A DNA stretch of 37,231 nucleotides from the IMG/VR virus record IMGVR_UViG_3300009104_000054, positions 1 through 37,231 of that record, one strand, 5' to 3'. Both the position numbers and the translations under genes were made by a program. Under the pieces are notes generated by a model, which worked only from the letters and a program-made list of their open reading frames with translations, searched no databases and was not told the DNA's origin. How positions within the stretch are numbered: the stretch's first letter is position 1; each line of letters begins with the position of its first letter. The stretch comes from a virus. This document shows positions 21,009 through 28,513 of this stretch, in pieces.

Positions 21009-21223
21009 AACATAGACATGGAACCATCGAGGAGTGGGAGATCATAGCCAAGGAATGCCTTGCCGATCCTCACGCAAGCAGGAGTGAATGTCTCTCTGCC
21101 CTGATCGGGATTACCCAGAGCAAGGATGAGTGGCTCAAGGAGAAGCTCGCAGCGCAGATGAAGATAGCGTGGAAGGCGAACACCGCAATACTCAGGAAGA
21201 TGAAGCCCGATGCCGAGAAGTAA
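21005..21223 (+). CDS. Unknown small protein ending in the repeat (72 aa)
   Basis: The start overlaps the upstream stop (ATGA). The protein is helical (TIEEWEIIAKECLADPHASR, then KEKLAAQMKIAWKANTAILR) and ends KPDAEK. These last residues are encoded by the right copy of the 11-bp repeat, in the same frame as the YIKPDA end of the N-terminal nuclease half. The tail may thus derive from the ancestral nuclease sequence rather than from this gene. Confidence 0.58.
   Translation: MKHRHGTIEEWEIIAKECLADPHASRSECLSALIGITQSKDEWLKEKLAAQMKIAWKANTAILRKMKPDAEK
21203..21213 (+). repeat. 11-bp direct repeat AAGCCCGATGC, right copy
   Basis: This is identical to 19901-19911. It provides the ATG (21210) from which the C-terminal nuclease half is read, and in another frame the KPDA codons at the end of the 72-aa gene. 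Confidence 0.6.
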
Positions 21224-21797
21224 ATATCCCAAGGAAGTAATATGGTCAGCGCAGTACATCATGTCTGTCGTTGGTCGGAAGAAGCTCATCACTGAGGAAC
21301 GCATCTCAGTCATGCGAGACGGCGAGGAGATCACGTTCGGCAGCATGGACGCCTATTGCAAGGGCCACCTGTTCGACCTGAAGACCGGACAGAAGCGGGA
21401 CTACAAGCAACAGATGGCGGCGTATGCGCTGGGCGTTATGCAGAAGTACGGTGACAAGGAGCTTACTTGCCACCTAGTTTACTCCCGCTTCAAGGGTGTG
21501 GATAAGTTCTCTTTGACCCGTGAACAAGCTGAAGATATTGTCTACGCCATCGTTGACTCCGTTAACGATCCCACCCGCTCACCGTGGCCATGTGAATACT
21601 GCGCTTGGTGTGCCAGAAAGGAATCTTGCACAGCTTTAAAACATTTTGCTTATACCATCGGCGGACAGATGGACGCGATGAAGCACATCAATCTCAATGC
21701 CCCACTGAAGCCAGCCGTTCGTCAACGGTTACTCTCCATCGTCGATGCGGTGGAGAATTGGTCAGAGGGCATTAGGGAAAAGGTAAACAAGGAATAG
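21210..21797 (+). CDS. Cas4-like/DUF2800-type nuclease, C-terminal catalytic half
   Basis: This 195-aa product has the catalytic core of Cas4/RecB-like exonucleases: D in TFGSMDAYC, D-x-K in LFDLKTGQK, and the QMAAYALG motif. A cysteine cluster CEYCAWCARKESC follows, giving the three or four C-terminal cysteines that, with one N-terminal cysteine, hold the Fe-S cluster in this family. The N-terminal GTxLHE segment is missing and is found in the gene at 19709. Its frame is closed just upstream by TGA, so translation must begin within the repeat. KYPKEVIWSAQYIMSVVG would follow KPDAEK naturally if one T were absent after GAGAAG (near 21220). It is likely a 5'-3' resection enzyme for ERF, if active. 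Confidence 0.8.
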   Translation: MPRSKYPKEVIWSAQYIMSVVGRKKLITEERISVMRDGEEITFGSMDAYCKGHLFDLKTGQKRDYKQQMAAYALGVMQKYGDKELTCHLVYSRFKGVDKFSLTREQAEDIVYAIVDSVNDPTRSPWPCEYCAWCARKESCTALKHFAYTIGGQMDAMKHINLNAPLKPAVRQRLLSIVDAVENWSEGIREKVNKE

Positions 21798-21801
21798 TAA
21801 T

Positions 21802-22101
21802 ATGCCTGAAGATACAAAACCAAAGCTGACCTTCTCGAAGGCCGCACGCAAAGCCTACCTCTACAAGAATGAAAAGAAGAGGGAAGGCTCTAAAGACCCT
21901 GACTATAAGGGTAAAATATTCGACCTCAACGTCAAGGAGCTGGCTGAGATTGCTGATGAAGAAGGCAACGTCACCCTGTTCCTGTCCGGTTGGGTCGAGG
22001 AAGACCAGAGTGGAACCACGAGGGTCGGTGTATCCGTCCAGAAGGGTATCCCACAGGAAGGAGCAGCAGTAGCGGCAGAACCCGCCAATGCACCATTCTA
22101 A
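21802..22101 (+). CDS. Small DNA-replication-associated protein, ssDNA-binding-like (99 aa)
   Basis: The start lies four bases after the nuclease stop. The protein contains KNEKKREGSKDPDYKGKIFD, then a strand-rich part (NVTLFLSGWVEEDQSGTTRV then GVSVQKG) and an Ala/Pro tail. Short phage proteins with a KNEKKxxGSKDPDYxGxI start and an SGWxxE strand occur beside recombination genes and resemble small OB-fold single-strand-binding proteins. This identity is inferred from pattern and context. It is the last gene before a strong terminator. Confidence 0.6.
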   Translation: MPEDTKPKLTFSKAARKAYLYKNEKKREGSKDPDYKGKIFDLNVKELAEIADEEGNVTLFLSGWVEEDQSGTTRVGVSVQKGIPQEGAAVAAEPANAPF

Positions 22102-22176
22102 CCTTGCTGAGTGGCAAGGCTAAACCTCCCCCTCCCTGTTTGTAATACTGCTGTTTCGGGGAGGGGGAGTCTTTTT
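22102..22176 (+). terminator. Intrinsic terminator with preceding hairpin
   Basis: CTCCCCCTCCC (22126-22136) and GGGAGGGGGAG (22159-22169) form a perfect 11-bp stem with a 22-base loop, followed by TCTTTTT. A smaller hairpin CCTTGC-N6-GCAAGG (22102-22119) lies just before it and directly follows the stop of the 99-aa gene. This would end the main early transcript. Confidence 0.85.
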
Positions 22177-22199
22177 CAACCGCAACACAAACTTATGTT

Positions 22200-22607
22200 A
22201 TGAAGACTAAAGACAAGCGCATCACTGATGTTGACAGGGCTTATCACCGAATGGCTGTGCTGGCCACGGCAATAGGGTTCGACGTTCACGAGGCGGACAT
22301 CGGGGGTAGAAGCCGCAGGGACAGGGTTGCCCATGCGAGAATGACGGGCTACTGGCTAATGCGAACCTCGATAGGCACACCCTACGAGATTATCGGAATC
22401 CTGTTCGGGAGGGATCATTCTGGGGTCATGTACGGCTGCGGAAGGATCAGCGACATGATCGAGCTTGGCACGACGACCTACAGCAATAACTGGGCAAAGG
22501 AGATTAAGGAATCCCGCAAGCGATTCGCCAAGTTCCACAAGGCTCGCGTTGAGGTCGATGTGGAGCGCAAGCTAAAGGAGGTGGCAAGTGTCATTGAATC
22601 TACCTGA
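22200..22607 (+). CDS. Stand-alone DnaA domain IV-like DNA-binding protein (135 aa)
   Basis: Residues about 36-100 match the DnaA C-terminal DNA-binding domain: a basic loop and helix (GGRSRRDRVAHARMTGYWLM), a helix-turn-helix with TPYEIIGILFG, and the signature GRDHSGVMYGCGRISDMI (DnaA: GRDHSTVxxAxxxI). The AAA+ domain is absent, so it cannot form a normal initiator filament. It could bind DnaA boxes to seize, mark or block initiation. The basic C-terminus (KKRFAKFHKARVEV-like) may add DNA contact. It lies after the terminator, so it needs read-through or its own promoter; none is clear in the 23 bases between. Confidence 0.8.
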   Translation: MKTKDKRITDVDRAYHRMAVLATAIGFDVHEADIGGRSRRDRVAHARMTGYWLMRTSIGTPYEIIGILFGRDHSGVMYGCGRISDMIELGTTTYSNNWAKEIKESRKRFAKFHKARVEVDVERKLKEVASVIEST

Positions 22608-22812
22608 GCTACGCAAACCCACCTCAGTCTGGGAGCTGAAACAAATCATCGAGCTGATCGACGAACGCATGACTGAGCTGCGCCGTCACCGTGGCGAGAA
22701 CGCTACAGGCGACTATATGTGGGACAGTGATACTGCCAAGGCAGAATACATGAAGCTGCATGGGCAACGCACTGCGATCCGCAAGAAGATACTCGACACT
22801 AAATTAGGTTAA
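22588..22812 (+). CDS. Unknown small helical protein, last early gene (74 aa)
   Basis: A GTG start at 22588 has AAAGGAGG eight bases upstream, inside the DnaA-like gene. The protein is helical (SVWELKQIIELIDERMTELR, then a basic end). No family is recognised. Its stop overlaps the convergent minus-strand gene by 14 bases. Confidence 0.65.
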   Translation: MSLNLPELRKPTSVWELKQIIELIDERMTELRRHRGENATGDYMWDSDTAKAEYMKLHGQRTAIRKKILDTKLG

Positions 22813-23065
22813 TGAAAGTGACACAACCCTTTGTAATGGCTGTTGCATCCACAGTAGGGTCTTTCTCGACTTCAGCGTACTGGCTAGAGGCCACGACAAT
22901 GAACTGCTTGTGGATTTTCAACAAGACCCCAACGGTTACACACGGGAAGGGCTTCACCTTGGACAGCTCATCCTGAACGTAACCTGCGGGGTCAAGCCAT
23001 TGCACCTTCACCCGCTTCCCTACCCAGCTCTTCGGGAACTTGTTCCTATATCCTCTCCCAATCAT
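22799..23065 (-). CDS. Unknown small protein, last late gene (88 aa)
   Basis: The start at 23065 lies inside the end of the nuclease gene. The protein has a basic start (MIGRGYRNKFPKSWVGKRVK) and then a strand-rich part (VQWLDPAGYVQDELSK, VTVGVLLKIHKQFIVVAS) and GCVTFINLI. This pattern (SWVGKxVKVxWxDPxG) suggests a small barrel domain; no function is known to me. It ends the late block, converging on the last early gene. Confidence 0.68.
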   Translation of the reverse strand: MIGRGYRNKFPKSWVGKRVKVQWLDPAGYVQDELSKVKPFPCVTVGVLLKIHKQFIVVASSQYAEVEKDPTVDATAITKGCVTFINLI

Positions 23066-23477
23066 CCTTGTACTTCTCCCACTTGCTGACGAGCCTGTTC
23101 CCCTTTCCTTTACCTGCCGGGAACAGGACGGCAATACTCGACCCGTCCTTGGAAGTCTCCTCAACGGGAATGATGTAGTATCCATCATGGATCATGTCCT
23201 CAAAGTCATGCGAGTAGGGGGCGAAGAGAACCATGAAGTCACAGTCGCCCCTCGTATAGCTGAGGTTCTTTGTGCGGCAATGCTTTAGTGAGCAGCGATA
23301 GCTTCCGCCCTTGTTGATGTTGGCTGACTTGACCTGTATCCGTCTGGCCTTTCCATCCTTCTCAGCAATCAAGTCGTAAGAGTCCTCATTGAGAGGCCAG
23401 CTTACTGTGAATCCACGCTCAACAAGTTTCTTTGCGACGGCAAGTTCCGCAACACTGCCTGTTCTTTTTGGTTCTAT
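23046..23477 (-). CDS. PD-(D/E)XK nuclease without a normal start codon (143 aa)
   Basis: The conserved region starts EPKRTGSVAELAVAKKLVER, then D35 in DSYDLIAEKDGK, the Q-V-K centre RRIQVKSA (K50), and CDFMVLFAPYSHDF. This is the pattern of PDDEXK endonucleases of the group I intron/PF11645 type. The frame is closed 5' by TGA near 23510, and between there and the conserved region there is no ATG, GTG or TTG. A GGAGG site lies at a normal distance from an ATA (23475-23477). A TTG at 23372 would remove D35. Options are an AUA start, a -1 frameshift from the preceding gene, a sequencing change of ATG, or a dead gene. Confidence 0.65.
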   Translation of the reverse strand: MEPKRTGSVAELAVAKKLVERGFTVSWPLNEDSYDLIAEKDGKARRIQVKSANINKGGSYRCSLKHCRTKNLSYTRGDCDFMVLFAPYSHDFEDMIHDGYYIIPVEETSKDGSSIAVLFPAGKGKGNRLVSKWEKYKDDWERI

Positions 23478-23494
23478 GGTTATTGTCCTCCACC

Positions 23495-26400
23495 CTATTT
23501 CTTTTTCTGCGACCCCTCTTCAACGGCTATGTTCACCAATGCCCGCTCAGTCGCGCCGTTAAGGAACCCAGTGCCCGTGAGATAGTTCCGCCACTGCAAC
23601 TGTTCAAGCTCTCTCTGGTTCTTGCTCGCTTGGTCGAGTTCCTTGGTAGGGGTCGGCCAACGCTCGTTAAAGTCCTTGAGGTACAGTTCGGCCCTCTTCA
23701 TTGGGGTAAGGCTCAATGATGTCTTCTCGTCCCAAGTGAGCTTCTTTTGAATCCCGTTCAGCCTGTTCTGTATGGCTGTCCTGATCCTTGTGTCCTCACT
23801 GAACTCACCCAAGTCGCTATATTTCCTGTGCATCCTGAGCCACAACTCTGAGGTCTTCTTGGTTCCGAAGTTACCGACATCCTCTGCGTCAACGTCTTTC
23901 ACATTCTCTTCCACCCAATCCCCGGCAATCCGGTTCGCCTTCATTGCCTGTGTGGCGTCCTCCTTGAGCTTCTTCTCCAAGTATTTCTGCCTTCGCTCAT
24001 CCACCATGAAGTTCGAGGCCACGAACCTTGAGAGGAACATCCCCTTGATGTGATTAAGCGTTTCACTGTCATAATACTTGCGCCCTTTCACTTTCCGCTT
24101 CGGCACAAATTGCCCAATTAAGTCGGCTGTCCAAGTCTCAACGGCGTGCTTCAGCCTGATGGGGCTTCCGCCATATAGGTTCGCAGCCGCGATGTACCCC
24201 GCCTCAGTGGACGGCTTCCGCTGTTCACTTGGGTCTGGGGTTACGCCCCTGCGTTGAGGCATAAGGTATCTCTTGCGCCATGAATCACGAATGTTGTCAC
24301 CGGAAGCAGTCTCGTACAGGTATTTCAAGGCTGGGTTTGACTGGGAAATCAGCCCCTCTTTAATCCCGGAAATATCCGACCCAAGCTCCAACGGCCCGAA
24401 GTCCCCCGCTGTCCGCCAGCCAATGTCTGCTACAGCCTTGCCGATGGTGTAGTCAGGGTCTTTCTCGAACGCCATATTGACAAATCCTTCCGCGATGTTG
24501 GCAACCCCTCGCAAGAGGTCGCGCTTGGGCAGCTTGATGGCATCACGCTTGAAAAACTTCCGCAGGTGGGCAGGGATTTCATCCTCCAGAATCAGCCCGT
24601 TACCGTCCTTGTCCAGAGACTTCACCAGATTCATCTTCTCAATGTCCGTGCCATGCGCCGCGACGAAACTCTCCTTGAAGAATATCCAGTAATTATCTCG
24701 TTCCTGCTGGGATGTGTTCAGGTAATCCTCCCGGTAATCTCTCTGGTTGTTGATCGCGTGCCATACAGTCGGGAGAACCACTGCCCCCATCATCCTCGCC
24801 ACTGCCTTTCGTCCTTCGGGGCTTTTAAGGTCTGTAACCCTCTGGAGATCACGGGCAGCACCCTGCATCCGGGCATTGTAGAACATGAACAATACGTCCA
24901 TCTGTCTGCCCCACCTTCCTGAAACCGAGAACTGCGGCGAACCCATTTGCTTCATCACTTCCCTGCGCCACTCCGGGTTCTCCTCGAAAAACCTCTCCAT
25001 GTTGCGAATGTACCGCCCGTTCTTGTCCTTTATCTTGGGAACCTTCTCGAAGAAACCAAGCCCGCGCTCCTGTCGCAATGCCCGCTCAATTCCCACCAGC
25101 TTGCCCATCTCCTCAATCGCATCAGGGATGACATCTATCCATCGCGCTCCCTTCTCGAACCCCTGAACACCACGCTCAACCGTCGTCCCCTGCAACATAC
25201 CGTCAAACCTCGGAAGCCGCCCCACCAGATTGTAGTCAGGATCAATGGCGTTCTTCAAAGTTTGACCTGTCAGCCCGCTTCTGGCTGCTTCCCTGTAAAA
25301 GTCTCCCGGCTTACCCATGTTCCCCATGAATGCCCTAGCGAATGCAACCGGATAGTCAACCGCAATGAACCTCGCCCAGTCAATAGGATTGACCCTCAGC
25401 CCTGTCCGGGCAGTTAGTGCGTTGGTCGGAAGATCAGACAGTAGCGCATTGACGATCTGGAACGGGGCCGACCACTTGGTTGCTCCAACCTTGAGTGGCC
25501 TCGATGTATGGGCCAAGAGTCTCCAAGCCGCATGCTGCTTTTCCCCGAATGAATTGATCGCCTCGGCAACACCTGAATCAACGGCGTACCTTTCCACGTT
25601 GCCGTTGCGGATAACAGTGAACTCGCCCATACCCGGTGGAGTCTCCTTTTTCTTGCCGAGCCTCTGCATGAATGCTTCAACCCCGCCAACATTGGTCTTC
25701 TCGCCTTCAGGCCCAACCACCATGTCCTTCAGGTCGCGCTCCATGATGTCCACAAACTCGCGCTTGGCCTTGTTGTATTCCACAATGACAGTGATGTCGT
25801 GCAGCTTATTCCGCATTGTCTCAGCCACATCAGCAATCGTAAATGCAGGGTCATCAATCCCGGTTACGCGGTGGAGAGATAGCTTTTCCCTACCCACTTT
25901 ATCCCGCAACCCAGTCGCCTTTCCCTCGTCCTTCAAATATTTCTCAAGCATCCAAGGGGTATAGTGTTCATTGGAAAGCTCAATCCTGATGCGCTGCTCC
26001 TTGCTGATAATGCCTCCCTCCACCAGCGTGTCCATCATCTTGCTCGCCTCAGCGCGGAATGCCCCGCCAATTTCCTCCAGCTTCTTAAACTGTTCAGGGG
26101 TGATGTCCTTCTTGAACAGTTTCATCGTGTCCTTGACCATCTTCGGTGTCCAGTATTTCACTTCACCGTTGTCTTCGAGGAAAGCGGCAACTCTCTTGTC
26201 GCTCCTCGCCTTGAGGTTGCTCTTGATTTCCTCAAGGTCTTTGATGTAGGCATCGACTCCCTTCCTTTCTTTACGGGCGTATTCCGCACCACCCGCAAAC
26301 AGCTCCTTCGCCCCCTCGATCTCCTTGTCGATCTCCTTGATCTGATCGCTGCGAGACTTCCCTGACTTGAGCCTGTCCTCCATGCGTTTCAGGAAGGAGT

Positions 26401-28504
26401 ACACCCCGAACTCCTTGCTCAAGCCTGATTCCTTGAGCGGAACCGATACCGCCTCGTCAAAGGACAAAACTCTTTCCTTGGCTTTTGCGTAGCTGCCCGG
26501 AAGGAACTCGAAGAACATTTCCGCCGGGGCTCCCGCCTCCTTCACGCCATAAAACTTCTCCATGCTCCTCTGGAGGGCAGTTGCGGGCCTGAACGATGTT
26601 ACCTGCGAGGTTATAGCCCTGTCCCACAGGCTCATCCTGAATTTATCTCCAGCAACTTCAGGGTCTTCCCCTTTTAGCCAACCCCAGAAACGGCCCCAGC
26701 CTCCACCTTCACCGCCTCCCTTGCCCGCGTCACCGAACCCAGCCTGACGCTTGGCAATTTCCAGTAACTCTGCCGCCTTTGCTGCCTTTGCTGCCTTTAC
26801 TGCTTCGCCCTTCTTCATGGCATCGAGGAGGTGCTGCTTGACTTCTCCCCCACGACTTTCCCGGCTCCTTAATGCCTCCACTACCTGATTGAGGTCTGCC
26901 TTCAGGGCATCCTCGACCGGAACATCCTTCGCTATCTCCGGGTCTTTGGGTAATGGAATATCCTTACGCAACGGAACATCAAGGGCCATCTCCGGGTCTT
27001 TAGCCATCTCCGGGTCTTTGGGTAATGGAATATCCTTCAGTGGGGGTGGTTCCTTCAGCGGAACTTCCGGCCTGATTGGGGTGTCCTTTATCAAGGCGTC
27101 CCTTACGGAAGTCTTGGGAGCCCCCTCAGCCGTTGGCTCAACAGCAGTTCCTCTTTGATGCTCAAACAAGAGTTGCTGCTCCCCCACCCTAGCATAAAAG
27201 TCTGGCCACGATTCGTCTGGCAACTTCTCCAGAACCTCACGTTCCCTAACCTTGGGCTCTTCAATCGGCTTGGGTTCAGCTTTCTTGCGCCTGACAGACT
27301 CCCGGTAAACCTTCATTGCCTGTGTAGGGGTCTTGACGTTGGCACTCTTGAACTCGCTCTTTAGAGCCCCCTTCATCGCCCCGCCAGCAAACAAGGTAAG
27401 CAACGCCTGTCCCACAAAGGCTTCCGTTTTGTCTTGAAGTGAGACATCAGGGTTTTCCAGAATCCTCATCAACTCCGGGTGATGCTCAATAACATTTCTG
27501 GTGAGGTCTAGGGAGAATGCACCATGACCAGCCCGAAGGATCGCCGGGGCTTCCTTCGCTACCACGCCAAACCCCATAGTCGCCGCACCGCCGGGAGACA
27601 CGATTGACTCGGTAAGACCATTAACAGCGTTCAGTATTCCAACCGCAACGTCCCGACCAACACCGCCCCCCGGAAACAGTGTCTTAACGTCCTCTTCCCT
27701 TATCTCTGGTATATCCAGAGGCGACTCGAATAATCCGCTAATAAGCCCGTGCTTATCCAGCTTACTTCCCATCGGCTTATATTCGCCAAGGTATCCAACT
27801 TCTGGCCCCCAGAGCTTGCGAGCAGCCTCGCTGCTCCTGAATGCTCCGTAAGGGGATCGCGGGGGAGCTGGGCCTACAGTCTTCCCCCCAAGGGCCGTTC
27901 GAGCCTTGGCCATTGCCGTGCCGACCTCCTGATCCATTTCAATGGCATCCAGCGACTTCCCGAAATGCTTGAACCTCAAGCCGAACTCTCCCTCAAACTC
28001 ATCCAACTTACGAATGAGCGCGTCCTCCTCCTCTTTCGCTAAACTTCTGGCCTCTTTTCGCCTGTCCTCCTCGGAGGTCAATGGGAGCGTCTCAGAAAGG
28101 CGTGTCACCTTGTCAACCCAAGCCTTTCTGTCCTGTGCTATCTCTCGGTAGAAAGGGGCAAGTCTTTTTTGGGTTTCCCAGTGCTTACGCTCGCGCTCGT
28201 CCCTTTCCAGTTCGGGAATTTTCTCATACCACTCCCTAGCTCTCGCGGCCTGTTCCCTTTCTATCTCTGCTGCCCTACCCTCAGCCTCCTTCTCAGCCTC
28301 CTTGCGCTTACGCAACCTTTCGTAAATCTTTTCCTGCCCTGTTAATTCCTTCTCTGTCTCGACAATGGGCTCAGGCTTCTCTTCCCCGACAACAGTGAAG
28401 GGCTTGCTGAAGTCAAACCCCGACTCCTTTTCCGTCTCCTTCGGCTTCTCCTTAACAACCGTGAAGGGCTTGCTGAAGTCAAACTCTGTTGGGGGTTCGG
28501 CCAT
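23495..28504 (-). CDS. Very large internal virion/ejection-type protein (1669 aa)
   Basis: This is the longest gene. Residues 8-17 and 30-39 are two copies of FDFSKPFTVV. Residues 45-200 are a charged coiled coil. Around 500-540 lie KDIPLPKDPE(M/I)AKD repeats, and near 600 a Lys/Ala/Gly-rich linker. The C-terminal half has long amphipathic helices, with SAPFQIVNALLSDLPTNALT and a VLFMFYNARMQGAARDLQRV segment of the type seen in large polyvalent phage proteins (LPD38-like). Such proteins are packed in the head and enter the cell with the DNA, forming a conduit or carrying enzymes. I see no polymerase, lysozyme or protease motif. Its 3' end, AAAAAGAAATAG, may allow slippage into the next frame. 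Confidence 0.8.
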   Translation of the reverse strand: MAEPPTEFDFSKPFTVVKEKPKETEKESGFDFSKPFTVVGEEKPEPIVETEKELTGQEKIYERLRKRKEAEKEAEGRAAEIEREQAARAREWYEKIPELERDERERKHWETQKRLAPFYREIAQDRKAWVDKVTRLSETLPLTSEEDRRKEARSLAKEEEDALIRKLDEFEGEFGLRFKHFGKSLDAIEMDQEVGTAMAKARTALGGKTVGPAPPRSPYGAFRSSEAARKLWGPEVGYLGEYKPMGSKLDKHGLISGLFESPLDIPEIREEDVKTLFPGGGVGRDVAVGILNAVNGLTESIVSPGGAATMGFGVVAKEAPAILRAGHGAFSLDLTRNVIEHHPELMRILENPDVSLQDKTEAFVGQALLTLFAGGAMKGALKSEFKSANVKTPTQAMKVYRESVRRKKAEPKPIEEPKVREREVLEKLPDESWPDFYARVGEQQLLFEHQRGTAVEPTAEGAPKTSVRDALIKDTPIRPEVPLKEPPPLKDIPLPKDPEMAKDPEMALDVPLRKDIPLPKDPEIAKDVPVEDALKADLNQVVEALRSRESRGGEVKQHLLDAMKKGEAVKAAKAAKAAELLEIAKRQAGFGDAGKGGGEGGGWGRFWGWLKGEDPEVAGDKFRMSLWDRAITSQVTSFRPATALQRSMEKFYGVKEAGAPAEMFFEFLPGSYAKAKERVLSFDEAVSVPLKESGLSKEFGVYSFLKRMEDRLKSGKSRSDQIKEIDKEIEGAKELFAGGAEYARKERKGVDAYIKDLEEIKSNLKARSDKRVAAFLEDNGEVKYWTPKMVKDTMKLFKKDITPEQFKKLEEIGGAFRAEASKMMDTLVEGGIISKEQRIRIELSNEHYTPWMLEKYLKDEGKATGLRDKVGREKLSLHRVTGIDDPAFTIADVAETMRNKLHDITVIVEYNKAKREFVDIMERDLKDMVVGPEGEKTNVGGVEAFMQRLGKKKETPPGMGEFTVIRNGNVERYAVDSGVAEAINSFGEKQHAAWRLLAHTSRPLKVGATKWSAPFQIVNALLSDLPTNALTARTGLRVNPIDWARFIAVDYPVAFARAFMGNMGKPGDFYREAARSGLTGQTLKNAIDPDYNLVGRLPRFDGMLQGTTVERGVQGFEKGARWIDVIPDAIEEMGKLVGIERALRQERGLGFFEKVPKIKDKNGRYIRNMERFFEENPEWRREVMKQMGSPQFSVSGRWGRQMDVLFMFYNARMQGAARDLQRVTDLKSPEGRKAVARMMGAVVLPTVWHAINNQRDYREDYLNTSQQERDNYWIFFKESFVAAHGTDIEKMNLVKSLDKDGNGLILEDEIPAHLRKFFKRDAIKLPKRDLLRGVANIAEGFVNMAFEKDPDYTIGKAVADIGWRTAGDFGPLELGSDISGIKEGLISQSNPALKYLYETASGDNIRDSWRKRYLMPQRRGVTPDPSEQRKPSTEAGYIAAANLYGGSPIRLKHAVETWTADLIGQFVPKRKVKGRKYYDSETLNHIKGMFLSRFVASNFMVDERRQKYLEKKLKEDATQAMKANRIAGDWVEENVKDVDAEDVGNFGTKKTSELWLRMHRKYSDLGEFSEDTRIRTAIQNRLNGIQKKLTWDEKTSLSLTPMKRAELYLKDFNERWPTPTKELDQASKNQRELEQLQWRNYLTGTGFLNGATERALVNIAVEEGSQKKK
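26934..27037 (-). repeat. 32-bp exact repeat in the internal virion gene
   Basis: The plus-strand segment that starts atctccgggtctttgggt occurs at 26934-26965 and 27006-27037, 72 bases (24 codons) apart. A partial copy lies between them at about 26987-27003. It encodes KDIPLPKDPE-type units. Recombination would add or remove whole codons. Confidence 0.75.
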
Positions 28505-28513
28505 GATGGTATA

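Noticed and set aside
19916-21209. Group I intron or intein explanation for the split nuclease
   Set aside because: The block is filled with coupled genes and leaves no room for an intron core. Stop codons rule out an intein.
23495-23506. A clear canonical slippery heptamer at the end of the 1669-aa gene
   Set aside because: In the gene's frame it reads G AAA AAG, not A AAA AAG, and no strong stem follows at the right distance. Slippage is kept only as one of several options for the nuclease.
26934-27037. Spaced repeats as a CRISPR-like array
   Set aside because: There are only two full copies, in frame in a coding region, and they encode protein repeats.
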